Source: Bradyrhizobium sp. 1(2017)
GTDB lineage: Bacteria > Pseudomonadota > Alphaproteobacteria > Rhizobiales > Xanthobacteraceae
DNA: 64,000 bases
Reading direction: 5' to 3'
Assembly: GCF_011602485.2 (NCBI RefSeq)
Contig: NZ_CP050022.2
Coordinates: 4,112,001-4,176,000, forward strand
Under the pieces are notes generated by a model that made no database searches, was not told where the DNA came from, and worked only from the letters and a program-made list of their open reading frames with translations. The position numbers were made by a program, and so were the translations under genes. Of the stretch, positions 18,026 through 26,252 are shown piece after piece (position 1 is the first letter of the stretch; each line of letters starts with the position of its first letter).

Positions 18026-19302
18026 CGATCGCCGTCTTCACCTTTTCGCTGCTCGGCGCCATGGCACTCGGCATGCCCATCGCCTTTGCGCTTCTCATCT
18101 GCGGCGTCGCCCTGATGAGCACGATCGACATGTTCGACGCCCAGATCGTGGCGCAGAACGTCATCAACGGCGCGGACAGCTTTCCGCTGATGGCCATCCC
18201 TTTCTTCATGCTCGCCGGCGAGATCATGAACAAGGGAGGGCTCGCCAAGCGCATCGTCAATGTCGCCCTCGTTGCAGTGGGGCATTTCCGCGGCGGTCTG
18301 GGCTACGTCACAATCCTGGCTGCCTGTATCCTGTCGTCCCTGTCAGGATCGGCGGCAGCCGACGCCGCAGCGCTGGCGGCGCTGCTGGTGCCGATGATGG
18401 TGGCGGCGGGACACAAGAAGAGCTACGCGGCGGGCCTGGTGGCCGCCGGCGGCGTCATCGGCCCGGTCATTCCGCCCAGCATCGGCTTCGTGATCTTCGG
18501 CGTGGCCGCGAACGTATCGATCTCCAAGCTGTTCCTCGCCGGCATCGTTCCCGGTCTCCTGCTTGGATTGGGCCTTTGCGTCGCCTGGTACTGGGTCGTG
18601 CGCAAGGAAGACCTGTCGCCGCCGCCGAGGTCGTCGCTGCGCGAAATCCTGCACGCCATCATCGACGGCTTCTGGGCGCTCATGCTGCCCGGGATCATCA
18701 TCGTGGGCCTGCGCTTCGGCATCTTCACGCCGACCGAGGCCGGCGTCGTCGTCGCCGTCTATTCGCTGTTCGTCGCGACCTGCATCTATCGCGAGCTGAA
18801 ATGGTCCGAGGTCTATGCGGTCCTGGTGTCGTCCGCAGTGACGACGAGCGTCGTCATGTTCCTGGTCGCCGCCGCGCTGGTGTCGTCCTGGCTCATCACG
18901 GTGTCGGAAATCTCCGCCCAGGTCGTCGACCTCCTGAAGCCCTTCATGGGAAACAACACGATCCTGATGCTCGCGATCATGGTCGTCGTGGTGATCGTGG
19001 GAACGGCGCTCGACATGACGCCGACGATCCTGATCCTGACGCCGATCCTGATGCCGATCATCAAGGCGGCGCATATCGACCCCGTCTATTTCGGCGTGCT
19101 CTTCATCATCAACAATTCAATCGGCCTGATCACGCCGCCGGTCGGTATCGTGCTCAACGTGGTTTGCGGCGTCTCCAGGATCAGCATGGAGGACATCATC
19201 AAGGGCGTCTGGCCCTTCATGATCGCCCAGCTGATCGTCTTGTTGGCGATGGTATTGTTCCCGGGACTGGTGACGATCCCGGCCAAATGGTTTGGCGGCT
19301 AG
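18022..19302 (+). CDS. dctM: TRAP transporter large permease, DctM family
   Basis: 426 aa with about a dozen membrane spans, the ion-coupled transport subunit. Typical segments are PFFMLAGEIMNKGGLAKRIV, SGSAAADAAALAALLVPMM, PPSIGFVIFGVAANVSISKLFLAGIVPG, TPTEAGVVVAVYSL and VGIVLNVVCGVSRISMEDI. The start codon overlaps the preceding mini-ORF stop by 4 bases. Complete for the family. Confidence 0.94.
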   Translation: MTIAVFTFSLLGAMALGMPIAFALLICGVALMSTIDMFDAQIVAQNVINGADSFPLMAIPFFMLAGEIMNKGGLAKRIVNVALVAVGHFRGGLGYVTILAACILSSLSGSAAADAAALAALLVPMMVAAGHKKSYAAGLVAAGGVIGPVIPPSIGFVIFGVAANVSISKLFLAGIVPGLLLGLGLCVAWYWVVRKEDLSPPPRSSLREILHAIIDGFWALMLPGIIIVGLRFGIFTPTEAGVVVAVYSLFVATCIYRELKWSEVYAVLVSSAVTTSVVMFLVAAALVSSWLITVSEISAQVVDLLKPFMGNNTILMLAIMVVVVIVGTALDMTPTILILTPILMPIIKAAHIDPVYFGVLFIINNSIGLITPPVGIVLNVVCGVSRISMEDIIKGVWPFMIAQLIVLLAMVLFPGLVTIPAKWFGG

Positions 19303-19332
19303 TCGCGTCGCGTTGGCAGAGGAGAGGCGAAA

Positions 19333-19827
19333 ATGGTTGCACGGATCATGGTCCTCAATGGACCCAATCTCAACTTTCTGGGCATCCGGGAGCCGCATAT
19401 CTACGGCCGGACGACGCTCAAGGAAATCGAGGACAGCTGCCAGGCCCTGGCCGACCAGCTCGGCGTGTCGATCTCGTTCCATCAAACCAACATGGAGGGC
19501 GAGCTCGTCAACTTGATCCAGTCCGGCCATGGCAAGGCGGATGCGATCATCATCAACCCCGCGGCCTATTCCTTCACTTCGATCGCGCTGATCGACGCGC
19601 TGAAGATCTTCGAGGGCGTGAAGATCGAGGTGCATATCTCCAACATCCATGCGCGCGACGAGCTTCACCGCCACTCGATCACGTCGGGCGCCTGTACGTC
19701 GGTCATTTGCGGCCTGGGTCCGTACGGGTATCTTGTCGCGATCCTGGCGGCCGTTCAACGGCTCGGACAATTGCCCGAAACGGTTCCGCCGGCCCTTCAC
19801 GGGCTGGTAGCCGCGAGCAAGGCGTAA
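19333..19827 (+). CDS. aroQ: Type II 3-dehydroquinate dehydratase
   Basis: 164 aa; interconverts 3-dehydroquinate and 3-dehydroshikimate. Active-site motifs are LNGPNLNFLGIREPHIYGR, with the catalytic Arg and Tyr, NPAAYSFTSIALIDAL, and EVHISNIHARDELHRHS with the catalytic His. The NPAAYSFTS and SGACTSVICGLG regions differ from the usual biosynthetic wording (NPGAYTHTS and similar). With the placement in a TRAP operon, this points to a catabolic paralogue. It lies 30 bases after dctM. Confidence 0.9.
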   Translation: MVARIMVLNGPNLNFLGIREPHIYGRTTLKEIEDSCQALADQLGVSISFHQTNMEGELVNLIQSGHGKADAIIINPAAYSFTSIALIDALKIFEGVKIEVHISNIHARDELHRHSITSGACTSVICGLGPYGYLVAILAAVQRLGQLPETVPPALHGLVAASKA

Positions 19828-19843
19828 GGCAGGGAGGGCAGGG

Positions 19844-20500
19844 ATGCGCGGAGCTGGATTTCTCGCCATCTGGAGCGACGTCGAGGCGCACGATCTGACC
19901 GATTACCGGCATTGGCTGACGCGCGAGCACACCACCGAGCGCGTGACGACCAGGGGTTTCCTGGCATCGCGTGTCTTCCGCGCTGCGCGGGACGACATCA
20001 ACCGCTTCTTCATCCTGTACGAGCTGGAAGCGCCCGAGGTCCTCGACGGCGAGGCCTATCTGGCGCGGCTGAACGCGCCGACGCCGTGGTCGCAGCGCAT
20101 CATGCCAAAACTCGGCAACTTCATACGGGGCGGGGGCGTCACGGTCGCGCGCGCAGGACGGGGCGAGGGAGCCACGATCGTGGCGCTGCGCGTCGAAACA
20201 TTGCCAGCAGCCCCGCAGGAGCTGGCCGAGATGCTCGTTGCGTGCGACGGGGTCGCGGCCGTACAGATCGGCGCGACCGACGAGGCGCGAACATCGGTGC
20301 GGACGACCGAAAAGGGCATGCGCAAGGAGGAGGGGTTTTTCGCCGGGCTGCTGCTCGTCGAAGGGCTCGACGTGGGCTCGTTGCAGGGCGCCTTGAGCCA
20401 GCTGCGCACGATCGCGCCAGACGTCCTGAGCCGGGCAAGCGAGGCGGAAATCTACCAAGGCATGTTCGCGATCGACGCCCGTATTGCAGATGGTGCCTGA
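19844..20500 (+). CDS. Conserved protein of unknown function (EthD/DUF4286-like)
   Basis: 218 aa, soluble, no signal peptide. Two similar halves can be traced: the first opens with GFLAIWSDVEAHDLTDYRHWLTREHTTERVTTRGFLASRVF, the second with ATIVALRVETLPAAPQELAEM. This resembles ferredoxin-like EthD/DUF4286 proteins found beside catabolic genes; no reaction is established for them. GGGAGGGCAGGG precedes the ATG. Its stop overlaps the next ATG by one base (TGATG at 20498-20502), so it is coupled to the TIM-barrel gene. Confidence 0.7.
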   Translation: MRGAGFLAIWSDVEAHDLTDYRHWLTREHTTERVTTRGFLASRVFRAARDDINRFFILYELEAPEVLDGEAYLARLNAPTPWSQRIMPKLGNFIRGGGVTVARAGRGEGATIVALRVETLPAAPQELAEMLVACDGVAAVQIGATDEARTSVRTTEKGMRKEEGFFAGLLLVEGLDVGSLQGALSQLRTIAPDVLSRASEAEIYQGMFAIDARIADGA

Positions 20501-21318
20501 TGGCAAGTTTCTCGCTCGCCGCCTTGACCGTGCTCGAGCTTTCGCCGCCCGAGATGATCGAGCTGGCCGCGCGCTGCGGTTACGGGAAAGTCGGGCTGAG
20601 GCTGTTGCCCGCAACGCCTGGCGGGGTTGCCTATCGCCTGATGGACGATGCAGCGCTGCTGCGGGAAACCTTGCACCGGTTGCAGTCGACGGGAGTTACC
20701 GTCGCCGATCTCGAGGTCGTTGCGTTCAGGCCGGAGACCGACGTTGCGTCCTTCACCGCCTTCTTCGAGACGGGCGCGCGCCTCGGCGCCAAGCACATCC
20801 TCGTCGCCGCGTATGATCCAGATCTGGCACGGTTCTCGGACCGCTACCGGGAGTTTTGCGAAGCTGCGGCAGGGTACGGGCTGACGTCCGATCTCGAATT
20901 CATGCCATGGACGAGCGTTCCGGACCTCAAGAGCGCGATGCGGATCGTCGCCGGGGCCGATCACCCCGCGGCCGGCATTCTGGTCGATGCCCTGCATTTC
21001 GATCGTTCGAAGAGCGCGCTCGCCGATCTCCGCACCATCCCGGCCGAACAGCTTCACTACTGGCAGCTCTGCGACGGCCCGGCCGAACGTCCGGCGACGA
21101 CGGAGGAGCTCATCCACGCCGCGCGCGAAGAGCGGATGTTTCCGGGCGAGGGCGGTATCGATCTTGTTGGACTGACGCGGGCAATGCCGGACGGGTTGGC
21201 CATCAGCATCGAAGTTCCAACGGTTCAACTGGCGAAAAGCGCGAGCGCCGAAGCGCGGGCACGCCGGGCGCTCGAAGCCGGCAAAGCCCTGGTCGCGCGC
21301 GTGCGCGCGGCGTCGTGA
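20500..21318 (+). CDS. Xylose isomerase-like TIM-barrel protein (possible 3-dehydroshikimate dehydratase)
   Basis: 272 aa of the sugar-phosphate isomerase/epimerase superfamily. Probable metal ligands are Glu in SDLEFMPWTS, Asp and His in ILVDALHFDRS, and Glu in AISIEVPT; HYWQLCDGP is another superfamily hallmark. 3-Dehydroshikimate dehydratases of the AsbF/QsuB type share this fold and metal set. Placement just after a dehydroquinate dehydratase makes that role attractive: dehydroshikimate to protocatechuate. An epimerase or isomerase role remains possible. Confidence 0.8.
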   Translation: MASFSLAALTVLELSPPEMIELAARCGYGKVGLRLLPATPGGVAYRLMDDAALLRETLHRLQSTGVTVADLEVVAFRPETDVASFTAFFETGARLGAKHILVAAYDPDLARFSDRYREFCEAAAGYGLTSDLEFMPWTSVPDLKSAMRIVAGADHPAAGILVDALHFDRSKSALADLRTIPAEQLHYWQLCDGPAERPATTEELIHAAREERMFPGEGGIDLVGLTRAMPDGLAISIEVPTVQLAKSASAEARARRALEAGKALVARVRAAS

Positions 21319-21333
21319 AGAAAGGGGGACGGC

Positions 21334-23049
21334 ATGCCGCAAGCCGGCCCTTCCTGGGACGCCGAGACCGATCTTTTGGTCATAGGTGCGGGTGCGGCGG
21401 GCATGACGGCCGCGCTGGTGGCCGCCCTCGAAGGCCTCGATGTCATCCTCTGCGAAAAGTCGGACATGGTCGGCGGGACAACCGCGACCTCGGCCGGAAC
21501 GGTCTGGATCCCGGGCAACCGGCAGGGACAGCGTACCGGTACGCCCGACACGATCGAGGCCGCGCGCACCTATCTGGCCGCGATGCTTGGCGCGCATGCG
21601 ACGGACGAACGCTTGGACACGTTCCTGAGGACGGGGCCGATCGTGCTCGATTATCTCGAGCAGAAAACGAGCGTCCGTTTCGTTGCTCCGCCGCTCCATC
21701 CCGATTACAAGCCCCTTCCGGGCGCAGCGATCGGCGGTCGGGCGCTCGGAGCCGTTCCATTCGACGGCCGCAAGCTCGGCGACGATTTTGCCCGCATCAG
21801 GCCGCCGCGCCGCGAGTTCATGGTTCTCGGCGGCATGATGGTCGGAAAGGCCGACATTCCATCGCTGCTGGCTCCGTTCCGTAACTGGACGAATTTTCGA
21901 CACGCGAGCGGACTTCTTGCCCGGCATGCGCTGGATCGTATCAGCCATCGGCGCGGAACGCGCCTGATCATGGGCAATGCGCTCGTCGCAAGACTCTTTG
22001 ACAGCATTCGCCGCGCCGGCGTCGATTTGCGGTTTGAGACGGGGCTGACCGAGCTGATCTGCGATGATGGCAAAGTCGTCGGCGCCGCCCTCTCATCTCC
22101 GGGGGGAAAGGTGGCCATACGCGCCCGCAAGGGCGTGATCCTGGCGACAGGCGGAATCGGCTGGAGCCGCGAACTGCGCCAAAGGTTGTTTCCAGAAGCG
22201 GCGCGCCGTATTTCGCTCGCGCCTTCGTCGAACACCGGAGACGGCATTCTCGCGGCCGAGCGCCTCGACGCCGTCATCGACCACGACCTCGATAGCCCGG
22301 GCTTGTGGATGCCGAGCTCGGTCATGGCACAGGCGGACGGCCATGTGTCGATCTTTCCGCACATCATGCTCGATCGCGCCAAGCCGGGACTGCTTGCGGT
22401 CGACACATCGGGCCGCCGTTTCGTGAATGAGGCCGATTCGTACCACGATTTTGTGGTGGCGATGTTGCGTTCCAACCTGTCGGCCGCGTCAGCTTCGCCG
22501 GCCTTCCTAATTTGTGACCATACCTTCATCAGGGATTTCGGCATCGGGCTGGTCCATCCCGGAACCCGGCGCTTGGGAGAGTTCTTGCAGACCAGCTATC
22601 TGATCGAGGGCGAAACGATCGCAGAGCTGGCGCAAAAAATCGGTGTCGATCGCGAGCAGCTTGCCGAGACGGTGGAGCGATACAACCGATATGCCGACGC
22701 TGGTGTCGACGAAGACTTCGGCCGTGGTTCGAGCACGTTGAATCGCTTCAACGGCGATCCCGACACCAAGCCCAATCCATGCCTGAGGCGGATCGGTCCG
22801 GGACCGTATTACGCGATGGCCGTATGGCCGTCGGATCTTGCCAGCAGCGCAGGTCTGCGCACGGATTCGCGCGCACGGGTATTGTCTCGCGATGGCAGAC
22901 CCTTGTCTGGACTGTACGCGGCCGGCACCGATTCATCCTCGATTTTCCGCGGCACTTATCCCGGGCCCGGTACCATGATCGGCCCCGCCATCGTATTTGC
23001 CTGGTGTGCCGCGATGGATGCGGCCGGGCGCAGCTTTCCCGCCGAGTAG
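21334..23049 (+). CDS. FAD-dependent dehydrogenase, KstD/fumarate-reductase flavoprotein family
   Basis: 571 aa. The N-terminal FAD-binding Rossmann motif is LLVIGAGAAGMTAAL followed by CEKSDMVGGTTATSAGTVWIPGN, the wording found in 3-ketosteroid-1-dehydrogenases. A second dinucleotide motif is KGVILATGGIGWS, and the C-terminal flavin-contact region is LYAAGTDSSSIFRGTYPGPGTMIGPAIVFA. Members desaturate ring ketones next to a carbonyl. In this operon a hydroaromatic keto-acid would suit. It starts 15 bases after the TIM-barrel gene and ends the operon. Confidence 0.88.
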   Translation: MPQAGPSWDAETDLLVIGAGAAGMTAALVAALEGLDVILCEKSDMVGGTTATSAGTVWIPGNRQGQRTGTPDTIEAARTYLAAMLGAHATDERLDTFLRTGPIVLDYLEQKTSVRFVAPPLHPDYKPLPGAAIGGRALGAVPFDGRKLGDDFARIRPPRREFMVLGGMMVGKADIPSLLAPFRNWTNFRHASGLLARHALDRISHRRGTRLIMGNALVARLFDSIRRAGVDLRFETGLTELICDDGKVVGAALSSPGGKVAIRARKGVILATGGIGWSRELRQRLFPEAARRISLAPSSNTGDGILAAERLDAVIDHDLDSPGLWMPSSVMAQADGHVSIFPHIMLDRAKPGLLAVDTSGRRFVNEADSYHDFVVAMLRSNLSAASASPAFLICDHTFIRDFGIGLVHPGTRRLGEFLQTSYLIEGETIAELAQKIGVDREQLAETVERYNRYADAGVDEDFGRGSSTLNRFNGDPDTKPNPCLRRIGPGPYYAMAVWPSDLASSAGLRTDSRARVLSRDGRPLSGLYAAGTDSSSIFRGTYPGPGTMIGPAIVFAWCAAMDAAGRSFPAE

Positions 23050-23134
23050 GGCTCCCGCATATCATCCCGATGAACCTTCGCGCCCCGCACCGGCACAAAG
23101 ACTGGACATAGCTCCCGGTCTTTCGGACATCGCA

Positions 23135-23950
23135 ATGAGATTGCTCGCCTTGCTCTGCCTGTTCACCTTCGTTGCGCCCGCACACGCGGCCACGCCCGAG
23201 CAGGCCTATTTCGACCTGCGCGACCGCAACATCGCGAAATTCTCGAAAGCCAAGGAGAGCGACGAGATCTACAAGCAGCATGACGCCGCGCTGAAGGAGC
23301 TGGCAGGCGTGCGGCGTGGCCTGGTGGGTCCGGTCACGATCAAGGGGCTGCCGGCCGAGGGCAAGTCGAACGTCGACACGCTGTTCAAGGGCGACGTCGG
23401 CTTCGGCCATCTCGACGGGCTGAGCTTCGCTTCGGAAGGCTACAAGACGCAGGCCGTTGCGACCACGACGACGCTGCTCAAGCACTGGCTGCGCGAGCAT
23501 CGCGAGGACGGCATGCCGCAGGAGATCGGCGCCGCCTTCAAGTCGGATCGGTTCTATTACAATGCGATCCAGGACGCCGCCTTCGCGATCTATGCCGAAC
23601 TGCCGATCACCAAGCCCGCGGGCGTGAGCGCCGCCGCGGCCGTGCTCGGCGTGCGCGGCAATGGCGGCCTGAAGGGGCTGCCGGACGAGATCGACGTGGT
23701 CGCGATCCACGGCGACAAGGTCTACTTCATCGCCACGTCGGACGCCGTGAAGACGGCGGAGATTCCAGCCTGCGAAAAGGTCTGGAAGCAGATGATGGCC
23801 AAGAAGATCCCGCAGGACGCCATGGCCCGCGAAGACCAGGCGATGAACGCCTATACCAAATGCTTCGCCAAGGAAGCTCCGAGCCAGAGCTGGTATGCGG
23901 CAGCGGTGAAGAAGGCGCAGGGACAGCTGGAGCTGCTGCCGCTGCGCTAG
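23135..23950 (+). CDS. Secreted protein of unknown function
   Basis: 271 aa with a Sec signal peptide (MRLLALLCLFTFVAPAHA, cleavage near residue 18). The mature part is alpha/beta without recognisable catalytic motifs; notable stretches are GFGHLDGLSFASEGYKTQ and DRFYYNAIQDAAFAIYAELPI. The frame is open upstream to 22997, but the signal peptide fixes ATG 23135. It has two Cys (IPACEKVW, TKCFAKE) that could form a disulfide. I do not recognise a family. Confidence 0.75.
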   Translation: MRLLALLCLFTFVAPAHAATPEQAYFDLRDRNIAKFSKAKESDEIYKQHDAALKELAGVRRGLVGPVTIKGLPAEGKSNVDTLFKGDVGFGHLDGLSFASEGYKTQAVATTTTLLKHWLREHREDGMPQEIGAAFKSDRFYYNAIQDAAFAIYAELPITKPAGVSAAAAVLGVRGNGGLKGLPDEIDVVAIHGDKVYFIATSDAVKTAEIPACEKVWKQMMAKKIPQDAMAREDQAMNAYTKCFAKEAPSQSWYAAAVKKAQGQLELLPLR

Positions 23951-24023
23951 AGCATGACCGGTTCGGATTGAATCAGAACCGGAGCTCTAGCGTCGCGTTT
24001 TCATCCACTTCGCTCGAAAACGC
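23947..24023. repeat. Bipartite intergenic palindrome
   Basis: CTAGAGC...GCTCTAG flank an inner stem CCGGTTC/GAACCGG (23947-23990). Directly after it a second stem GCGTTTTC/GAAAACGC (23995-24002 with 24016-24023) follows. It lies between convergent genes and could end transcription from both sides. A related palindrome is at 45128-45182. Confidence 0.6.
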
Positions 24024-24041
24024 TCCAGAGCGTACTACGGC

Positions 24042-25505
24042 TCAGAACGGATAATGCCGCGGCCCTGTCTGCACCGTGATCCAGCGCAGCTCGGTGAACT
24101 CGTCGATCGCCGCCTTGCCGCCGAAGCGGCCATAGCCGGACGCCTTGGTGCCGCCAAACGGCATCTGCGGCTCGTCGTGCACGGTGGGCGCGTTGACATG
24201 GCAGATGCCGGCCTCGATCCGCTTGGCGACGCCGAGGGCCCGCGCGATGTCGCGACCGAACACGGCGGAGGAGAGGCCATATTCGGTGTCGTTGGCGACC
24301 CGGACGGCCTCGTCCACGCCGCTGACGCGGACCACGGTCACGACCGGACCAAAACTTTCCTCGCCATAGATGCGCATCGCCGGCGTGACGTGATCGACGA
24401 TCGTGGCCGGCATGATGGTGGCACTGCCGTGTCCGCCCGCCGCGACCACGGCGCCCTTGGCGACGGCGTCGTCGATCAGGCCCCTGACGCGGTCGCAGGC
24501 CGCGCCGCTGACGAGCGAGCCGAGCACCACATTCCCCTTGCTGGGATCGCCGAAGGGAAGGCCCTTGGCCTTGGCGGCGAACTTGGCGATGAAGGCGTCC
24601 GCCACCTTGTCGTCGACGACGATACGCTCCGTCGACATGCAGATCTGGCCCTGGTTCATGAAGGCTCCGAAAGCTGCGGCGTTCACGGCGGCGTCGAGCT
24701 CGGCATCGTCGAGGATGACGAGCGGAGCCTTGCCGCCGAGTTCCAGCAGCGCGCGCTTTAGGTGCTTGGCGCAAGCGAGCGCAATGAGGCGGCCGACCCG
24801 GGTCGAGCCGGTGAAGTTGACGCGGCGGATCGCGGGATGGGCGATCAACGCCTCGACGACGGCTTGCGCGTCTTCCGGCGCGTTGGTCACGACGTTGACG
24901 ACGCCATCACCAAGGCCGGCTTCGGTGAGGCAGCTTCCGATCAGGCGGTGGACGCCGGGGCTCATCTCGGAGGCCTTCAGCACCACCGTGTTGCCGCAGG
25001 CGAGCGGCATCGCGACGGAGCGCACGCCGAGGATCACCGGCGCGTTCCACGGCGCAATGCCGAGCACGACGCCGACCGGCTGGCGGAAGGCCATGGCGAG
25101 ATTGTCGGGCTTGTCGGTGGGAATGACTTCGCCCGATATCTGCGTCGTCATGGCCGCGGCCTCGCGCAGCATGCCTTCGGCGAGATGCACGTTGAAGCCC
25201 GCCCAGCCCGCGGTGGCGCCGGTCTCGGCCACCATCAGCGCGGTGAATTCCGGCGCCCGGCGCGCGAGGATGTCGGCGGCGACGCTCAGCCGCTTGCGGC
25301 GCTCGGAGGGACCGAGCTGCGACCAGGCCGGAAAGGCGGCGGCCGCCGCATCGGCGGCGCGCATCGCGTCCTCGATCGAAGCCGCCGCCACTGTTGTCGC
25401 GACCTCGCCGGAGATCGGATTGCGGCGCTGAAAGGTGCGCTGATTGCTGGCCGACTGGTCTTTGCCGCCGATGAGAAGGTCGATTGCGTTCACGGGACTC
25501 TCCAT
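24042..25505 (-). CDS. NAD(P)-dependent aldehyde dehydrogenase (aromatic-aldehyde type)
   Basis: 487 aa. Catalytic Cys lies in MNQGQICMSTERI and the general-base Glu in LLELGGKAPL; the cofactor-binding segments are IAPWNAPVILGVRSVA and NFTGSTRVGR. The ending MPFGGTKASGYGRFGGKAAIDEFTELRWITVQ resembles salicylaldehyde, vanillin and benzaldehyde dehydrogenases. It lies downstream of a Liv-type ABC operon in the same direction with 15 bases between genes, so the importer may take up the aromatic precursor. The precise substrate is unknown. Confidence 0.92.
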   Translation of the reverse strand: MESPVNAIDLLIGGKDQSASNQRTFQRRNPISGEVATTVAAASIEDAMRAADAAAAAFPAWSQLGPSERRKRLSVAADILARRAPEFTALMVAETGATAGWAGFNVHLAEGMLREAAAMTTQISGEVIPTDKPDNLAMAFRQPVGVVLGIAPWNAPVILGVRSVAMPLACGNTVVLKASEMSPGVHRLIGSCLTEAGLGDGVVNVVTNAPEDAQAVVEALIAHPAIRRVNFTGSTRVGRLIALACAKHLKRALLELGGKAPLVILDDAELDAAVNAAAFGAFMNQGQICMSTERIVVDDKVADAFIAKFAAKAKGLPFGDPSKGNVVLGSLVSGAACDRVRGLIDDAVAKGAVVAAGGHGSATIMPATIVDHVTPAMRIYGEESFGPVVTVVRVSGVDEAVRVANDTEYGLSSAVFGRDIARALGVAKRIEAGICHVNAPTVHDEPQMPFGGTKASGYGRFGGKAAIDEFTELRWITVQTGPRHYPF

Positions 25506-25520
25506 GGGGTGCTGGGAGGA

Positions 25521-26252
25521 CTAGGTTGGTGTCGACGCGGCACGCGCCTTGCCGAGATAGGCGCGCTGAATTTCGGGATCGTTCTTCATCGCAGCCGCAG
25601 GACCACTGCCGGCGTTGCGACCGGACTCGATCAGATAGACCCGATCGGCGATGTCGAGGCTCGCGCGTGCGTTCTGCTCGACCAGGAGGACGCCGACGCC
25701 GCCGGCGCGGATCTGCGTCAGCGCGCGAAACATCTCTCGACTGAGCAGGGGCGACAGGCCGAGCGAGGGCTCGTCCAGGAGGAGGAGCAGCGGGTTCGAC
25801 ATCAGCGCGCGGCCGATCGCCACCATCTGCTGCTCCCCGCCGCTCATGGTGCGGACCGCCTGGGTCATGCGCTCGGCCAGGCGTGGGAACAGCTGGAGGA
25901 TGTTCGCGAGGCGGGCTGCTTCGCCTGCGCGGGCCCGGGCAGGGTAGGCGCCGAGCTGCAAATTCTCGGCGACCGTCAACTCGCCGAAGACGCCGCGCCC
26001 TTCGGGCACCAAAGCGATGCCGCGTTCCACGATCAAATGGGCCGGCAGTTCGCCGATGTCCTGTCCGTCGAACCGGATCGTTGCGCCCGGGGCGGGCCTG
26101 ACCAACCCGGCGATGCTCTTGAGCAGGGTCGACTTGCCGGCCCCGTTGGCGCCGAGGATCGCGACGATCTCGCCTTGACCGATGCCGAGCCCAATGTCGG
26201 CCAGGGCCTGGTGCTTGCCATAGAAATGGGAGAGGGCGGCGACCTCAAGCAT
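25521..26252 (-). CDS. livF: Liv-type ABC transporter ATP-binding protein, LivF
   Basis: 243-aa cytoplasmic ATPase. Walker A is GANGAGKS, signature MSGGEQQM (canonical), Walker B LLLLDEPSLGLSP, and H-loop region LLVEQNARASLDIAD. ATG 26250-26252 is chosen because MLEVAALSHFYG matches the family start. It overlaps the end of the LivM-LivG gene by 8 bases. Confidence 0.92.
   Translation of the reverse strand: MLEVAALSHFYGKHQALADIGLGIGQGEIVAILGANGAGKSTLLKSIAGLVRPAPGATIRFDGQDIGELPAHLIVERGIALVPEGRGVFGELTVAENLQLGAYPARARAGEAARLANILQLFPRLAERMTQAVRTMSGGEQQMVAIGRALMSNPLLLLLDEPSLGLSPLLSREMFRALTQIRAGGVGVLLVEQNARASLDIADRVYLIESGRNAGSGPAAAMKNDPEIQRAYLGKARAASTPT

Noticed and set aside
17991..19898. 635-codon plus-strand frame over dctM and aroQ
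   Set aside because: Shadow of two recognised genes in another phase; Arg-rich and lacking any motif.
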